Part shown: positions 9,160 to 17,633 of the stretch, in pieces
Layout: every line of letters begins with the position of its first letter
How positions within the stretch are numbered: position 1 is the first letter of the stretch
DNA from: Streptomyces sp. NBC_00370
GTDB lineage: Bacteria > Actinomycetota > Actinomycetes > Streptomycetales > Streptomycetaceae
DNA length: 64,000 nucleotides
Direction: 5' to 3'
NCBI RefSeq assembly: GCF_036084755.1
Contig: NZ_CP107968.1
Location: 1,788,501-1,852,500 of the forward strand
Made by a program: the position numbers and the translations under genes
Notes under the pieces: generated by a model
What the model was told of the DNA's origin: nothing
Seen by the model: the letters and a program-made list of their open reading frames with translations, nothing else
Database searches by the model: none

Positions 9160-11317
9160 GCGCCGCTCCCCTGCCCGGGGTCGCCCCGGCCGGGTCCTCG
9201 ACCGATGCCGTCAGCACGCGGTCGGGCCGGATCGGAAGGTTCCGGTGGCGTACGCCGGTGGCGTGCCACACCGCGTTGGCGACGGCAGCGGCCGCGCCCA
9301 CGATGCCGATCTCGCCGACGCCTTTGATGCCGACCGGGTCGTCCGGGTCGTGGTCCGCCACCCAGTCCGCCTCGATGTCCGGGACGTCCGCGTGCGTGGC
9401 CACGTGGTAACCGGCGAGGTCGGGGGCGTAGTGGCGGCCGGTGTTCCGGTCACGGACCGCCTCCTCGTGCAGGGCCATGGAGATGCCCCAGGTCATACCG
9501 CCGAGGAGCTGGTTGCGGGCGGTGAGCGGATTCACGATCCGGCCGGCGGCGAAGATGCCCAGCATGCGGCGCACCCGGATCTCGCCGGTGGCGACGTCCA
9601 CGGCGACCTCGGCGAACTGGGCCCCGAAGGAGTGCCGTTCCTTCTTCGCGAGCGCACCGAGGACCTCGGTGGTGTCGGACCGAACGGTGATCCCCTCCGG
9701 GGGGATGTCCGGGGCCACCGCGAGACGTTCCCGCAGCTCGGCGGCTGCGGCTGTGACCGCCCAGGCCCACGAGCGGGTGCCCATCGAACCACCGGCGATC
9801 ATCGCGGGGCCGAAGTCGCTGTCCCCGATCCGGACCCGGACCCGTTCGGGCGCGGTCTCCAGCGCGTCGGCGGCGATCAGGGTGAGGGCGGTGCGGGCGC
9901 CGGTGCCGATGTCGGCGGCGGAGATCCGTACGGTGAACGAACCGTCCGCCTCCGCCGTCGCCAGGGCCGTGGAGGGCCTGGCCCCGGCGCCGAAGGACGC
10001 GGCGGCCGTGCCGGTGCCGAGCAGCCAGCGTCCGTCCCGGCGCACGCCGGGACGCGGGTCGCGGTCCGCCCAGCCGAATCTGCGGGCGCCCTCGCGGAAG
10101 CAGGCCGACAGGTTGCGGCTGCTGAACGGGAGCCCGGAGACGGGGCCGGTCTCCGGCTCGTTGCGCAGACGCAGCTCGATCGGGTCGACGCCGCAGCGTT
10201 CCGCGAGTTCGTCCAGGGCCGACTCGATCGCGAACGATCCGGGGGCCTCGCCCGGTGCGCGCATCCAGGTCGGGGACGGCACATCGAGTCGCACGACGTG
10301 GTTGGCCGTGCGGTGGGCCTCGGCGTCGTACATCACCCGGGCGACACCCGCACTGGGCTCGACGAACTCGTACACGGTCGACGTCCGGCTCAGCGAACGG
10401 TGCTCAAGGGCGCGCAGCCGGCCGTCCCGGTCGGCGCCGAGCCTGACCCGCTGCGTGGTGGGGCTGCGGTGCCCGGTCAGCGAGAACATCTGACGCCGGG
10501 TCATCACCACCCGTACCGGGCGCCGCAGGACGGTGGCGGCCATCACGGCGGACACCTGGTGGGCGCGCAGGCCCTTGCTGCCGAAGCCGCCGCCGATGTG
10601 CTCGGAACGCACCCGCACCGAGGACTCGTCGAGCGAGAACATCTTGGCCAGCTCGCCCTGGATCCAGCTGGCGCCCTGGTTGGAGTCGACGACTTCCAGC
10701 CGGCCGGCGTCCCACAGGGCGGTCGCCGCGTGCGGCTCCATCATGCTGTGCTGTTCTTCGGGGGTGGTGTACTCCGCGTCCATGACGACGGCGGACGCGG
10801 CGAGCTGGGCCTCCATATCCCCCTTCTCCGTCTCCGCCGGCATCGGTCCCTGGGCCGAGTAGGCGCCGGGGTGGTCGGCGACGAGCGCGGTGTCGTGGGG
10901 CTCCTCGTCGTAGGTGACGAGCAGCGTTTCGGCGGCCTCCCTGGCCTCCTCGGATGTGGTGGCGACGACCAGCGCGACCGGCCAGCCGGCGCACGGCACC
11001 CGGTCGTCCTGGAAGACGGCGGCGGTCGGGTCGGGACGTCCCAGCATGCCGACGTAGTCGGTGTTCAGGCGCGGTGCGTTGCCGTGGTGCAGCACGGCGA
11101 GCACGCCCGACATGCCGAGCACCGGGGCGCTCTCGACCGAGCGGATCCGGCCGCGGGTGACGGTCGACAGGACCAGCCAGCCGTGGGCCAGTTCGGCGAA
11201 GGGAATCTCTCCCGCGTAGCGGGCCGCGCCGGTGACCTTGTCCCGGCCCTCCACACGGGTGTGCGCGACACCGACAGCCCCTCGCAGCGCGGCGGCTCCT
11301 GGCGTGGTGATCGTCAT
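9152..11317 (-). CDS. xanthine/aldehyde dehydrogenase family, molybdopterin-binding subunit
   Basis: A 721-residue large subunit of a three-subunit molybdenum hydroxylase. The start at ATG 11317 (MTITTPGAAALRG) overlaps the upstream FAD-subunit stop as ATGA. Family features are the RVEGRDKVTGAARYAGEI opening, EHIGGGFGSKG, RAPGEAPGSFAIE, and GIKGVGEIGIVG, whose Glu (residue 669) is the catalytic base that activates the Mo-bound water. Together with the neighbouring FAD and 2Fe-2S subunits it oxidises aldehydes or N-heterocycles. The operon order and the iron-sulfur motif in the FAD subunit favour a PaoABC-like aldehyde oxidoreductase over a purine-specific xanthine dehydrogenase. Substrate unproven. 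Confidence 0.92.
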   Translation of the reverse strand: MTITTPGAAALRGAVGVAHTRVEGRDKVTGAARYAGEIPFAELAHGWLVLSTVTRGRIRSVESAPVLGMSGVLAVLHHGNAPRLNTDYVGMLGRPDPTAAVFQDDRVPCAGWPVALVVATTSEEAREAAETLLVTYDEEPHDTALVADHPGAYSAQGPMPAETEKGDMEAQLAASAVVMDAEYTTPEEQHSMMEPHAATALWDAGRLEVVDSNQGASWIQGELAKMFSLDESSVRVRSEHIGGGFGSKGLRAHQVSAVMAATVLRRPVRVVMTRRQMFSLTGHRSPTTQRVRLGADRDGRLRALEHRSLSRTSTVYEFVEPSAGVARVMYDAEAHRTANHVVRLDVPSPTWMRAPGEAPGSFAIESALDELAERCGVDPIELRLRNEPETGPVSGLPFSSRNLSACFREGARRFGWADRDPRPGVRRDGRWLLGTGTAAASFGAGARPSTALATAEADGSFTVRISAADIGTGARTALTLIAADALETAPERVRVRIGDSDFGPAMIAGGSMGTRSWAWAVTAAAAELRERLAVAPDIPPEGITVRSDTTEVLGALAKKERHSFGAQFAEVAVDVATGEIRVRRMLGIFAAGRIVNPLTARNQLLGGMTWGISMALHEEAVRDRNTGRHYAPDLAGYHVATHADVPDIEADWVADHDPDDPVGIKGVGEIGIVGAAAAVANAVWHATGVRHRNLPIRPDRVLTASVEDPAGATPGRGAAHA

Positions 11318-12306
11318 CGGACGTCCCTCTCGGCGAGTTCGGTCAGGACGGCGACCACCAGGTTGCGCATGAGGGTCACCTTGTATCCGTTGTCGGGCAG
11401 GGGCCTGGCGGCGGCGAGTTCGGCGTCCGCCGCGGCGGCGAAGGTGTCGCCGCCGGCCGGTGCCCCGGTCAGGACGGATTCGGCCGCGCGGGCACGCCAC
11501 GGCCGGGAGGCGACGGCACCGAAGGCCAGCCGCGCATCACGTACGACGCCGTCCTCGATGTCCAGCGCGGCGGCGACGGAGCCGATGGCGAAGGCGTACG
11601 AGGCGCGTTCGCGCACCTTGCGGTAGCGGGAGCGAGCGGCGACCGGAGCCGGCGGCAGGCTGACATGGGTGATCAGCGCTCCGGGCGGCAGGGCGGTCTC
11701 CAGGTGCGGGGTGTCGCCGACCGGGAGGTAGAAGTCGGTGATCGGCACCTCGCCCGGCCCTTCGGGAGTCTCGTAGGAGACCACGGCGTCGAACGCCGTC
11801 AGTGCCACGCCCATGTCGGAGGGGTGCACCGCCACACAGTGGTCGGAGGCGCCGAGGACGGCGTGGTTGTGGTGCTCGCCGCTGACGGCGGGGCAACCGC
11901 TGCCCGGGGTGCGCTTGTTGCAGGGTTTGCTCACGTCGGAGAAGTAGCCGCAGCGGGTGCGCTGGAGCAGGTTGCCGCCGACGGTGGCCATGTTGCGCAG
12001 CTGCCCGGAGGCGCCGGCCAGTACTGCCTGGGTCAACGCCGGGTACCGGCGGCGGATTTCGGGGTGGGCGGCGAGGTCGCTGTTGGTGACGGTCGCGCCG
12101 ATGCGCAGGCCGCCGTCCGCTGTGTGCTCGACCCGGTCCAGCGGCAGTCCACGGACGTCGACCAGCCGGCCGGGACGTTCGACTCCGCTCTTCATCAGGT
12201 CGACGAGGTTGGTGCCGCCGCCGAGGAACCGCGCGTCCGGGGCGGCTGCGAGCAGGGCGACCGCACCGGCGACGTCGTCGGCGCGCTGATAGCCGAACTC
12301 CTTCAT
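11314..12306 (-). CDS. molybdenum hydroxylase FAD-binding subunit
   Basis: A 330-residue medium subunit starting at ATG 12306 (MKEFGYQRADD), overlapping the 2Fe-2S gene stop (ATGA). It shows the FAD-binding elements FLGGGTNLVDLMK and MATVGGNLLQRTRC. It also has a cysteine-rich insertion, RCGYFSDVSKPCNKR followed by PGSGC, that matches the extra cluster-binding insertion of PaoB/HcrB-like medium subunits. The residues before ATG 12306 are arginine-rich and not conserved, so longer readings were rejected. It relays electrons from the Mo site and 2Fe-2S centres to FAD. The insertion suggests an additional [4Fe-4S] cluster, which is an inference. Confidence 0.9.
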   Translation of the reverse strand: MKEFGYQRADDVAGAVALLAAAPDARFLGGGTNLVDLMKSGVERPGRLVDVRGLPLDRVEHTADGGLRIGATVTNSDLAAHPEIRRRYPALTQAVLAGASGQLRNMATVGGNLLQRTRCGYFSDVSKPCNKRTPGSGCPAVSGEHHNHAVLGASDHCVAVHPSDMGVALTAFDAVVSYETPEGPGEVPITDFYLPVGDTPHLETALPPGALITHVSLPPAPVAARSRYRKVRERASYAFAIGSVAAALDIEDGVVRDARLAFGAVASRPWRARAAESVLTGAPAGGDTFAAAADAELAAARPLPDNGYKVTLMRNLVVAVLTELAERDVR

Positions 12307-12881
12307 ACGGATGCCTCCTTCACTGCTGCCGTCCGGCCTTCTCCGGCCGCCGCGGCCGCACGGCTGACGGCCTGGACGATCGAGACGTAGGCGCCGCAGC
12401 GGCACAGGTTTCCGCTCATGCGCTCACGTATCTCGGCGGGCGTGAGCGGTGCCGGCCCCGCCTCGGTGCCTACGTCGTCGGTGACGGCGCTCGGCCAGCC
12501 GGCGGCGTGCTCCTCGATGACGGCGACGGCCGAGCAGATCTGGCCGGGCGTGCAGTAGCCGCACTGGTAGCCGTCGAGGTCGAGGAACGCCTGCTGGACG
12601 GGGTGCAGCTGGTCACCGTCGGCCATGCCTTCGATGGTGGTGACGTCGCGCCCTTCGGCCGCGACCGCGAGGCTCAGGCAGGAGACGACACGACGCCCGT
12701 CGACCAGGACGGTGCAGGCACCGCACTGCCCCTGGTCGCAGCCCTTCTTCGTACCGGTGAGGTCGAGGCGCTCGCGCAGGACGTCGAGCAGGGTGGTGCG
12801 GTGGTCGGTGGACAGACGGTACTTCTCGCCGTTGATGTGCAGAGTGATCGCGCTGGACGTCGACGAAGGGGCTGGGTCCAT
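12303..12881 (-). CDS. molybdenum hydroxylase 2Fe-2S subunit
   Basis: A 192-residue small subunit, first gene of the operon. The plant-type ferredoxin cluster is bound by GCDQGQCGACTV and SCLSLA. The second, all-alpha cluster domain has QCGYCTPGQ and GNLCRCGAYVSI, giving the eight cysteines expected for two [2Fe-2S] centres. E. coli PaoA carries a Tat signal, but this N-terminus (MDPAPSSTSS) has none, so the enzyme is probably cytoplasmic. A linker of about 25 residues (SAVTDDVGTEAGPAP) separates the two final cysteine pairs and is longer than usual. A TetR-operator-bearing promoter lies just upstream. Confidence 0.93.
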   Translation of the reverse strand: MDPAPSSTSSAITLHINGEKYRLSTDHRTTLLDVLRERLDLTGTKKGCDQGQCGACTVLVDGRRVVSCLSLAVAAEGRDVTTIEGMADGDQLHPVQQAFLDLDGYQCGYCTPGQICSAVAVIEEHAAGWPSAVTDDVGTEAGPAPLTPAEIRERMSGNLCRCGAYVSIVQAVSRAAAAAGEGRTAAVKEASV

Positions 12882-12961
12882 GATCAGCCTTCTTTTGTGT
12901 CCGGTGACAAGGAACTGGGGGCTGGAGGCAGCAGCGCCCGACGCTAAGGTGACAGCTGACC

Positions 12962-13012
12962 GGACTGCTGTCCTTGTACGCGCAACTTAACGGACAATTG
13001 TCCGGTTGACAA
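12962..13012 (-). promoter_or_regulatory. molybdenum hydroxylase operon promoter with two TetR operators
   Basis: On the minus strand TTGTCA (13012-13007), 17 bases, TAAGTT (12989-12984) makes a good vegetative promoter for the 2Fe-2S gene. The perfect palindrome GGACAATTGTCC (12992-13003) lies in the spacer. A related site GGACTGCTGTCC (12962-12973) is centred exactly 30 bases away, near the predicted transcription start. A third related direct repeat, GTCCGGTGACAAGGAA, begins about 12899 and resembles GTCCGGTTGACAAGGAA at 13000-13016. The divergent TetR gene is the obvious binding protein. Confidence 0.6.
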
Positions 13013-13049
13013 GGAAGGGATTCGACCGGGAACCCGCCGAGGAGGACGT

Positions 13050-13658
13050 GTGCCCCAGCCGAAGAAGGACACTCCTCTGCGTTCGGACGCACAGCGCAAC
13101 CGCGAACGCATCCTGCGGGTCGCGATGGTCGAACTGACGCTGCGGGCGGACGTCCCGCTGAGCGAGATCGCCAAGAAGGCCGGCGTCGGCCAAGCCACGT
13201 TCTACCGCAACTTCCCCCACCGCGAGGCACTGGTCCTTGAGGTCTACCGCTACGAGATGCAGCAGGTCTCAGAAGCGGCGACCGAACTGCTGGACACGCG
13301 CGCACCCGAACAGGCCCTGCGCGAGTGGATGGACCGTCTCGCCGGATTCGCCATGACCAAGGCCGGCCTGGCCAACGCGATCCGGCTGGTCACCGGCGCG
13401 CCGGGGGGCCCTGCCAAACCGGGCCCCACCCCGATGACGGACGCTGCCCGAACCCTGCTCCGCGCCAACGAGGAGGCCGGCACCATCCGCCCCGGGGTGA
13501 GCCCGGAGGACTTCTTCCTGGCCATCGCCGGCCTCTGGCAGATCGATCCGCACGAGGACTGGCAGCCGAGGGCCGCCCGGCTCCTGGACATCGTCACGGA
13601 CGGACTGCGCGCGGGGGCACCGGGCCGGGACCGGACCACCGGAGACCGGACCAGGTGA
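13050..13658 (+). CDS. TetR/AcrR-family regulator of the molybdenum hydroxylase operon
   Basis: A 202-residue regulator starting at GTG 13050 with GGAGGA 4 bases upstream. The helix-turn-helix is SEIAKKAGVGQATFYRNFPHREALV (about residues 36-60), followed by a C-terminal ligand domain of the kind often labelled SbtR-like. It is divergent from the molybdenum hydroxylase operon, and palindromic GGAC-N4-GTCC operators lie in that operon's promoter. The simplest model is repression relieved by the enzyme's substrate. The ligand is not inferable. Confidence 0.88.
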   Translation: MPQPKKDTPLRSDAQRNRERILRVAMVELTLRADVPLSEIAKKAGVGQATFYRNFPHREALVLEVYRYEMQQVSEAATELLDTRAPEQALREWMDRLAGFAMTKAGLANAIRLVTGAPGGPAKPGPTPMTDAARTLLRANEEAGTIRPGVSPEDFFLAIAGLWQIDPHEDWQPRAARLLDIVTDGLRAGAPGRDRTTGDRTR

Positions 13659-13686
13659 ACTCGCCCCGGCCCTTCCGGACCCCCCT

Positions 13687-14940
13687 TCACCGCCTCCCGT
13701 GGCGCTCGTAGCGCTCGGCGACCCGGGTCATCGCGCCCAGGGGGTCACCGGCCACCTGGGCGGCGGAGAAGTAGACGTTGCCCCTGACCTCCGGGTGCCG
13801 CGCGCACAGGTCGAGGTGGCGGGTGAGTTCGGCCGGGTCCCGCCACTGCGCGGGCTGGGCCGGGTCCCCCACCTTGTACAGCGCCTCGCCGATGTGGAGG
13901 TACACGCCCGTGCCCCGTACGGCGGCGGCCCACCAGTCCAGCAGCTTCGCGTAGTCGGCGGCGGCGAAGCCGATGTTCCAGTAGAGCTGCGGGACGATGT
14001 GGTCGATCCAGCCTTCCTTGACCCACTTGCGGGTGTCGGCGTGCAGGTCGTCGTAGGTCTGCACACCGCCGCTGGTGTCCGAGCCGAGCGGGTCGCTCGA
14101 CGCGTTGCGCCACACCCCGAACGGGCTGATGCCGAAGGGCAGGTGCGGCTTGACCGCCTTGATGCGGGCCGCCGTTTCGCGCACCAGCGTGTCCGTGTTG
14201 TGCCGCCGCCAGGCCGCCTTGTCGGCGAAGCCGCCGCCGTACCGCCGGTACGCGGCGTCGTCGTCGAAGGTCTGCCCGGCGACCGGGTACGGGTAGAAGT
14301 AGTCGTCCCAGTGGACGGCGTCGATGTCGTAGCGCTTGACCGCGTCGAGCATCGCGTCCTGGACGAAGCTCCTGACCTCGGGCAGGCCCGGGTTGTAGTA
14401 GAGCTTCCCGCCGTAGGGCAGCACCCACCGCGGGTGGACCCGCGCCGGGTGCCGCGGCGACAGGGCGGCCCGGTCGGTGCTGTTCGCGACGCGGTACGGG
14501 TTGAACCAGGCGTGCAGTTCGAGGCCGCGCGCGTGCGCCTCGCGCACGGCGGTGCCCAGCGGGTCCCAGCCGGGGTCCTTGCCCTGGGTGCCGGTGAGCA
14601 CCTGGGACCAGGGCTCGTACGGCGACGGCCACAGCGCGTCGGCCGTGGGCCGCACCTGGAAGATCACGGTGTTGAGCCGGCGCGCGACCGCCGTGTCCAG
14701 CAGGCTCAGCAGTTCGCTCCGCTGCCGGGCGGCCGGCAGCCCCGGCTTCGACGGCCAGTCGGCGTTGGCCACGGTCGCGAGCCACATCCCGCGCATCGGC
14801 CGCCGGGGCGCCCGCCGTCCCCGCGGCGCCGCCGCCGGCCGCACGACCGCGTCCCCCGCGACGGCGTCCCCCGCCGTGAGCAGGGCTCCGGCGGTGCCCG
14901 CCACGGCCGTCACGAACCCTCTTCTGCCGATTCCCCGCAT
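13687..14940 (-). CDS. Tat-exported GHL10-family glycosidase-like protein
   Basis: A 417-residue protein. The start is set at ATG 14940 because MRGIGRRGFVTAVAGTAGAL is a classic twin-arginine signal. Mature sequence begins with RRPMRGMWLATVANADWP, followed by the glycosyl-hydrolase-like family 10 (DUF187) pattern: NTVIFQVRPTADALWPSPYEPWS, ELHAWFNPYRVA, VKRYDIDAVHWDDYFYP, FGISPFGVWRN and DHIVPQLYWNIGF. The barrel is related to glycoside hydrolases and often acts at the cell wall. Activity is not proven for most members. It is convergent with tetR (28-base gap) and has its own upstream region. Confidence 0.87.
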   Translation of the reverse strand: MRGIGRRGFVTAVAGTAGALLTAGDAVAGDAVVRPAAAPRGRRAPRRPMRGMWLATVANADWPSKPGLPAARQRSELLSLLDTAVARRLNTVIFQVRPTADALWPSPYEPWSQVLTGTQGKDPGWDPLGTAVREAHARGLELHAWFNPYRVANSTDRAALSPRHPARVHPRWVLPYGGKLYYNPGLPEVRSFVQDAMLDAVKRYDIDAVHWDDYFYPYPVAGQTFDDDAAYRRYGGGFADKAAWRRHNTDTLVRETAARIKAVKPHLPFGISPFGVWRNASSDPLGSDTSGGVQTYDDLHADTRKWVKEGWIDHIVPQLYWNIGFAAADYAKLLDWWAAAVRGTGVYLHIGEALYKVGDPAQPAQWRDPAELTRHLDLCARHPEVRGNVYFSAAQVAGDPLGAMTRVAERYERHGRR

Positions 14941-15115
14941 GAACCTGCCCCTTGTGTGCTTGCGCGTGCTTCCGCCGGTCGCCGCTCGTGCCGCTCCCGC
15001 AGAGCATGCCCGCCCCGGGCCGCAACCCCAAGAACACCGCGCGGTAACGTCGTGGCCCGGACAGGCCCGGAACCGTACGGGACCTGCCGGAACACGGACC
15101 AGCGAAAGGCACGAC

Positions 15116-15985
15116 GTGACCGACACCCTGAGCGATATCACCCGCGTCGGAGTGGTGGGCTGCGGCCAGATGGGCGCGGGCATCGCGGAGGTCGCCGCCC
15201 GCAGCGGACTTGAGGTACGGGTCGCCGAGACCACGGGCGAGGCCCTGGAGATCGGCCGCACCCGGCTGCACAACTCGCTGACGAAGGCCGCCGAACGCGG
15301 CAAGATCACCGCCCATGAGCGCGACTCGGCGCTGGACAGGATCAGCTACACCACCGATCTCGGCGAGTTCGCCGACCGTGATCTGGTGGTCGAGGCGGTC
15401 GTGGAGAACGAGCAGGTGAAGACGGAGATCTTCCAGGTGCTCGACCAGGTGGTGACGCGCCCCGACGCGATCCTGGCCTCCAACACCTCGTCCATCCCGC
15501 TGGTCAGGCTGGCCGTGGCGACCTCGCGGCCCGACCAGGTGATCGGGATCCACTTCTTCAACCCGGCGCCGGTGCAGAAGCTGGTCGAACTGATCCCCGC
15601 GCTCACGACGTCCGACGAAACGATCCGCCGCGCCGAGGCCGTGGTCGGCGGCGTCCTCGGCAAGCACGCGATCCGCGCCCAGGACCGCTCGGGCTTCGTG
15701 GTCAACGCGCTGCTGATCCCGTATCTGCTCTCCGCGATCCGGATGTTCGAGTCGGGGATCGCGAGCCGCGAGGACATCGACAACGGCATGGAGCTGGGCT
15801 GCGCCCACCCGATGGGCCCGCTGAAGCTCTCCGACCTGATCGGACTCGACACGGTGGCCTCGGTCGCCGACTCGATGTACGCCGAGTACAAGGAACCGCT
15901 GTACGCCGCTCCCCCGCTGCTCCAGCGCATGGTCGACGCGGGCCGCCTGGGCCGCAAGTCGGGCGCGGGCTTCTACTCGTACTGA
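15116..15985 (+). CDS. 3-hydroxybutyryl-CoA dehydrogenase
   Basis: A 289-residue NAD-dependent 3-hydroxyacyl-CoA dehydrogenase of the short, monofunctional type (FadB2/PaaH/HbdA). The Rossmann motif is VGVVGCGQMGAGIAEVAA near residue 12. The catalytic HFFNPAP follows, with SNTSSIPLVRLA before it, and the C-terminal domain is PMGPLKLSDLIGLD. The start is GTG 15116, preceded by AAAGG at 15105-15109; a longer in-frame reading upstream encodes non-conserved basic sequence. It interconverts acetoacetyl-CoA and 3-hydroxybutyryl-CoA in fatty-acid oxidation or ethylmalonyl-CoA feeding. Gene context adds little: it is divergent from the exported glycosidase-like gene. Confidence 0.93.
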   Translation: MTDTLSDITRVGVVGCGQMGAGIAEVAARSGLEVRVAETTGEALEIGRTRLHNSLTKAAERGKITAHERDSALDRISYTTDLGEFADRDLVVEAVVENEQVKTEIFQVLDQVVTRPDAILASNTSSIPLVRLAVATSRPDQVIGIHFFNPAPVQKLVELIPALTTSDETIRRAEAVVGGVLGKHAIRAQDRSGFVVNALLIPYLLSAIRMFESGIASREDIDNGMELGCAHPMGPLKLSDLIGLDTVASVADSMYAEYKEPLYAAPPLLQRMVDAGRLGRKSGAGFYSY

Positions 15986-16017
15986 CGGACCCGGCGTACC
16001 GACGAACCCGGCGGGGG

Positions 16018-17538
16018 CTACGCGCCGAGCCAGCGGTTCAGGGCCGTTGTCAGGCCGGTGGTGCTGCCGTCGGAGGACGCCCATGCCACGAAGCCGTCGG
16101 GGCGTACCAGTAGCGCGGTCGCCTCGGTGTCTTCGGTGTGGGTGTTGAGCAGGTCCAGGCGGCCGGCGTACGGGGCGGCCAAGGCCGCCAGTCGGTCGTC
16201 GCCCGTGAGGTCGACCAGCAGGGTGCGGCCGTGGTGGGCGTGGTCGGCGAGGCGGCTGCCGTCGGTGAGGCGGAGGGCGGGCACCGTCGCGCCGGCCAGC
16301 GGGTGGCCGTCCCCGAGGTCGTAGCGCTGCCACAGGCCGGAGACGCGTCGGACGTAGTAGGTCGCGCCGTCCCGGGTGCCGAGGAAGTCGGTGACCACGC
16401 CGCGCAGCGCGCTGCTGTAGGCGTCGCCGCGCATCACGCCGACCTGCGCGCGTGTCCAGTCGAGCACCCAGGCGCCGATCGGGTGCCGTTCGGCGGTGTA
16501 GGTGTCGAGCAGTCCGTCCGGTGCCCAGCCGCGTACGGTCGCGGCGAGCTTCCAGCCCAGGTTGACGGCGTCGCCGATGCCGAGGTTCAGGCCCTGGCCG
16601 CTGAACGGTGAGTGCACGTGCGCCGCGTCGCCGCACAGCAGCACCCGGCCGCGCCGGTACTCCGTCGCCTGCCGGGCGTTGTCGGTGAAGCGGGTGCCGG
16701 CGGTGACCTCCGTGACGCGGACGTCGGCGCCGCGGACGCGCCGCAGGCTGGCCTCCATCTCGGCCGCCGTGACCGGCGCCTCCCGGTCGGCCGGCGGGCC
16801 GTCCAGCTCGACGGTGCGCACCCGGCCCGGCTTCGGCCCGTAGACGTAGACGCCGGTGGCGGTGTGCTGCCAGCCCGGCTCCAGGGCCTCCGCGCCCTCG
16901 ACCGTGCCGACCGCCTGGCGGAAGGTGATCCCCGGGTCCGTGCCGGGGAAGTCGAAGCCGCCGTGGCGGCGGACCAGGCTGCGGCCGCCGTCGCAGCCGA
17001 CGAGCCACGCCACGCGTACGTCGTCGCCGCCGTCCAGCTGGACGGTGACACCGGCGTCCGTCGCGTCGAAGCCGCGCACCTCGACCCCGCGCCTGACCTC
17101 GACGCCCAGCTCGGCGGCGCGTTCGCCGAGGACCCGCTCCACATCGGCCTGGACGGCTTGCACGTACCAGGCGGGGCCACGGCCGCGCAGGTCGGGATCC
17201 GCCAGGTCGACGGGGCCCGCGGGGACCTGGATGCCGCCGAAGTGGCCGACGGAGGGCGGCAGCTTCCCGGCCCCGGCCCCCTGGAACGGCTGCGGCGCCG
17301 CCAGCGCCGCCACGGCGGCGAGCAGTCCGCGCCGGTCGAAGGCCTCGGCCGACGCGGTGTTGACCGCGCCCGCCTTGAGCGCGGTGTCGATCTCCGTCCG
17401 CCGCTCCACGACCAGCACCCGGATCCCGGCCAGCCGCAGCTCGGTGGCGAGCATCAGGCCGACGGGCCCGGCGCCCGCCACGAGCACGTCGTAATCCGTG
17501 GGTCCTGTGCCGGGGGGCGGAGGTGCGTCGACAGTCAT
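16018..17538 (-). CDS. FAD-dependent aromatic monooxygenase
   Basis: A 506-residue class A flavoprotein hydroxylase. It shows the dinucleotide motif VLVAGAGPVGLMLATELRLAG (about 21-41), a DG fingerprint GCDGGRSLVRR, the GD motif GDAAHVHSPFSGQGLNLGIGDAVNLGWKL, and a C-terminal thioredoxin-like domain. Relatives hydroxylate polyketide aromatics (PgaE, RdmE) or inactivate rifamycins (Rox). The divergent TetR gene with tandem ACTAAGTT operators between them suggests substrate-induced expression, compatible with detoxification. It does not sit in a biosynthetic cluster. The tail RPDGFVAW resembles the partial gene at the left edge. Confidence 0.9.
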   Translation of the reverse strand: MTVDAPPPPGTGPTDYDVLVAGAGPVGLMLATELRLAGIRVLVVERRTEIDTALKAGAVNTASAEAFDRRGLLAAVAALAAPQPFQGAGAGKLPPSVGHFGGIQVPAGPVDLADPDLRGRGPAWYVQAVQADVERVLGERAAELGVEVRRGVEVRGFDATDAGVTVQLDGGDDVRVAWLVGCDGGRSLVRRHGGFDFPGTDPGITFRQAVGTVEGAEALEPGWQHTATGVYVYGPKPGRVRTVELDGPPADREAPVTAAEMEASLRRVRGADVRVTEVTAGTRFTDNARQATEYRRGRVLLCGDAAHVHSPFSGQGLNLGIGDAVNLGWKLAATVRGWAPDGLLDTYTAERHPIGAWVLDWTRAQVGVMRGDAYSSALRGVVTDFLGTRDGATYYVRRVSGLWQRYDLGDGHPLAGATVPALRLTDGSRLADHAHHGRTLLVDLTGDDRLAALAAPYAGRLDLLNTHTEDTEATALLVRPDGFVAWASSDGSTTGLTTALNRWLGA

Positions 17539-17587
17539 CTGATTTCCTTCTCTCTGCCGTGCGGGGTGGCCACACTGGGGTTACTCC

Positions 17588-17612
17588 ACTAAGTTAAGTC
17601 ACTAAGTTTAGT
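17588..17612. promoter_or_regulatory. tandem TetR operator between monooxygenase and tetR
   Basis: ACTAAGTTAAGT (17588-17599) and ACTAAGTTTAGT (17601-17612) are direct repeats 13 bases apart. The second is a palindrome, ACTAA-GT-TTAGT. They are AT-rich islands in 73% GC DNA, centred between the two divergent starts (17538 and 17634). Most likely they are operators for the adjacent TetR protein. Confidence 0.55.
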
Positions 17613-17633
17613 TACGCAAGGAAGTGAGGCCGG

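Noticed and set aside
11318..11500. A 61-residue upstream extension of the Mo-subunit gene.
   Set aside because: It is arginine-rich and unconserved, overlaps the FAD-subunit gene, and the family N-terminus starts at ATG 11317, which gives a 4-base coupling.
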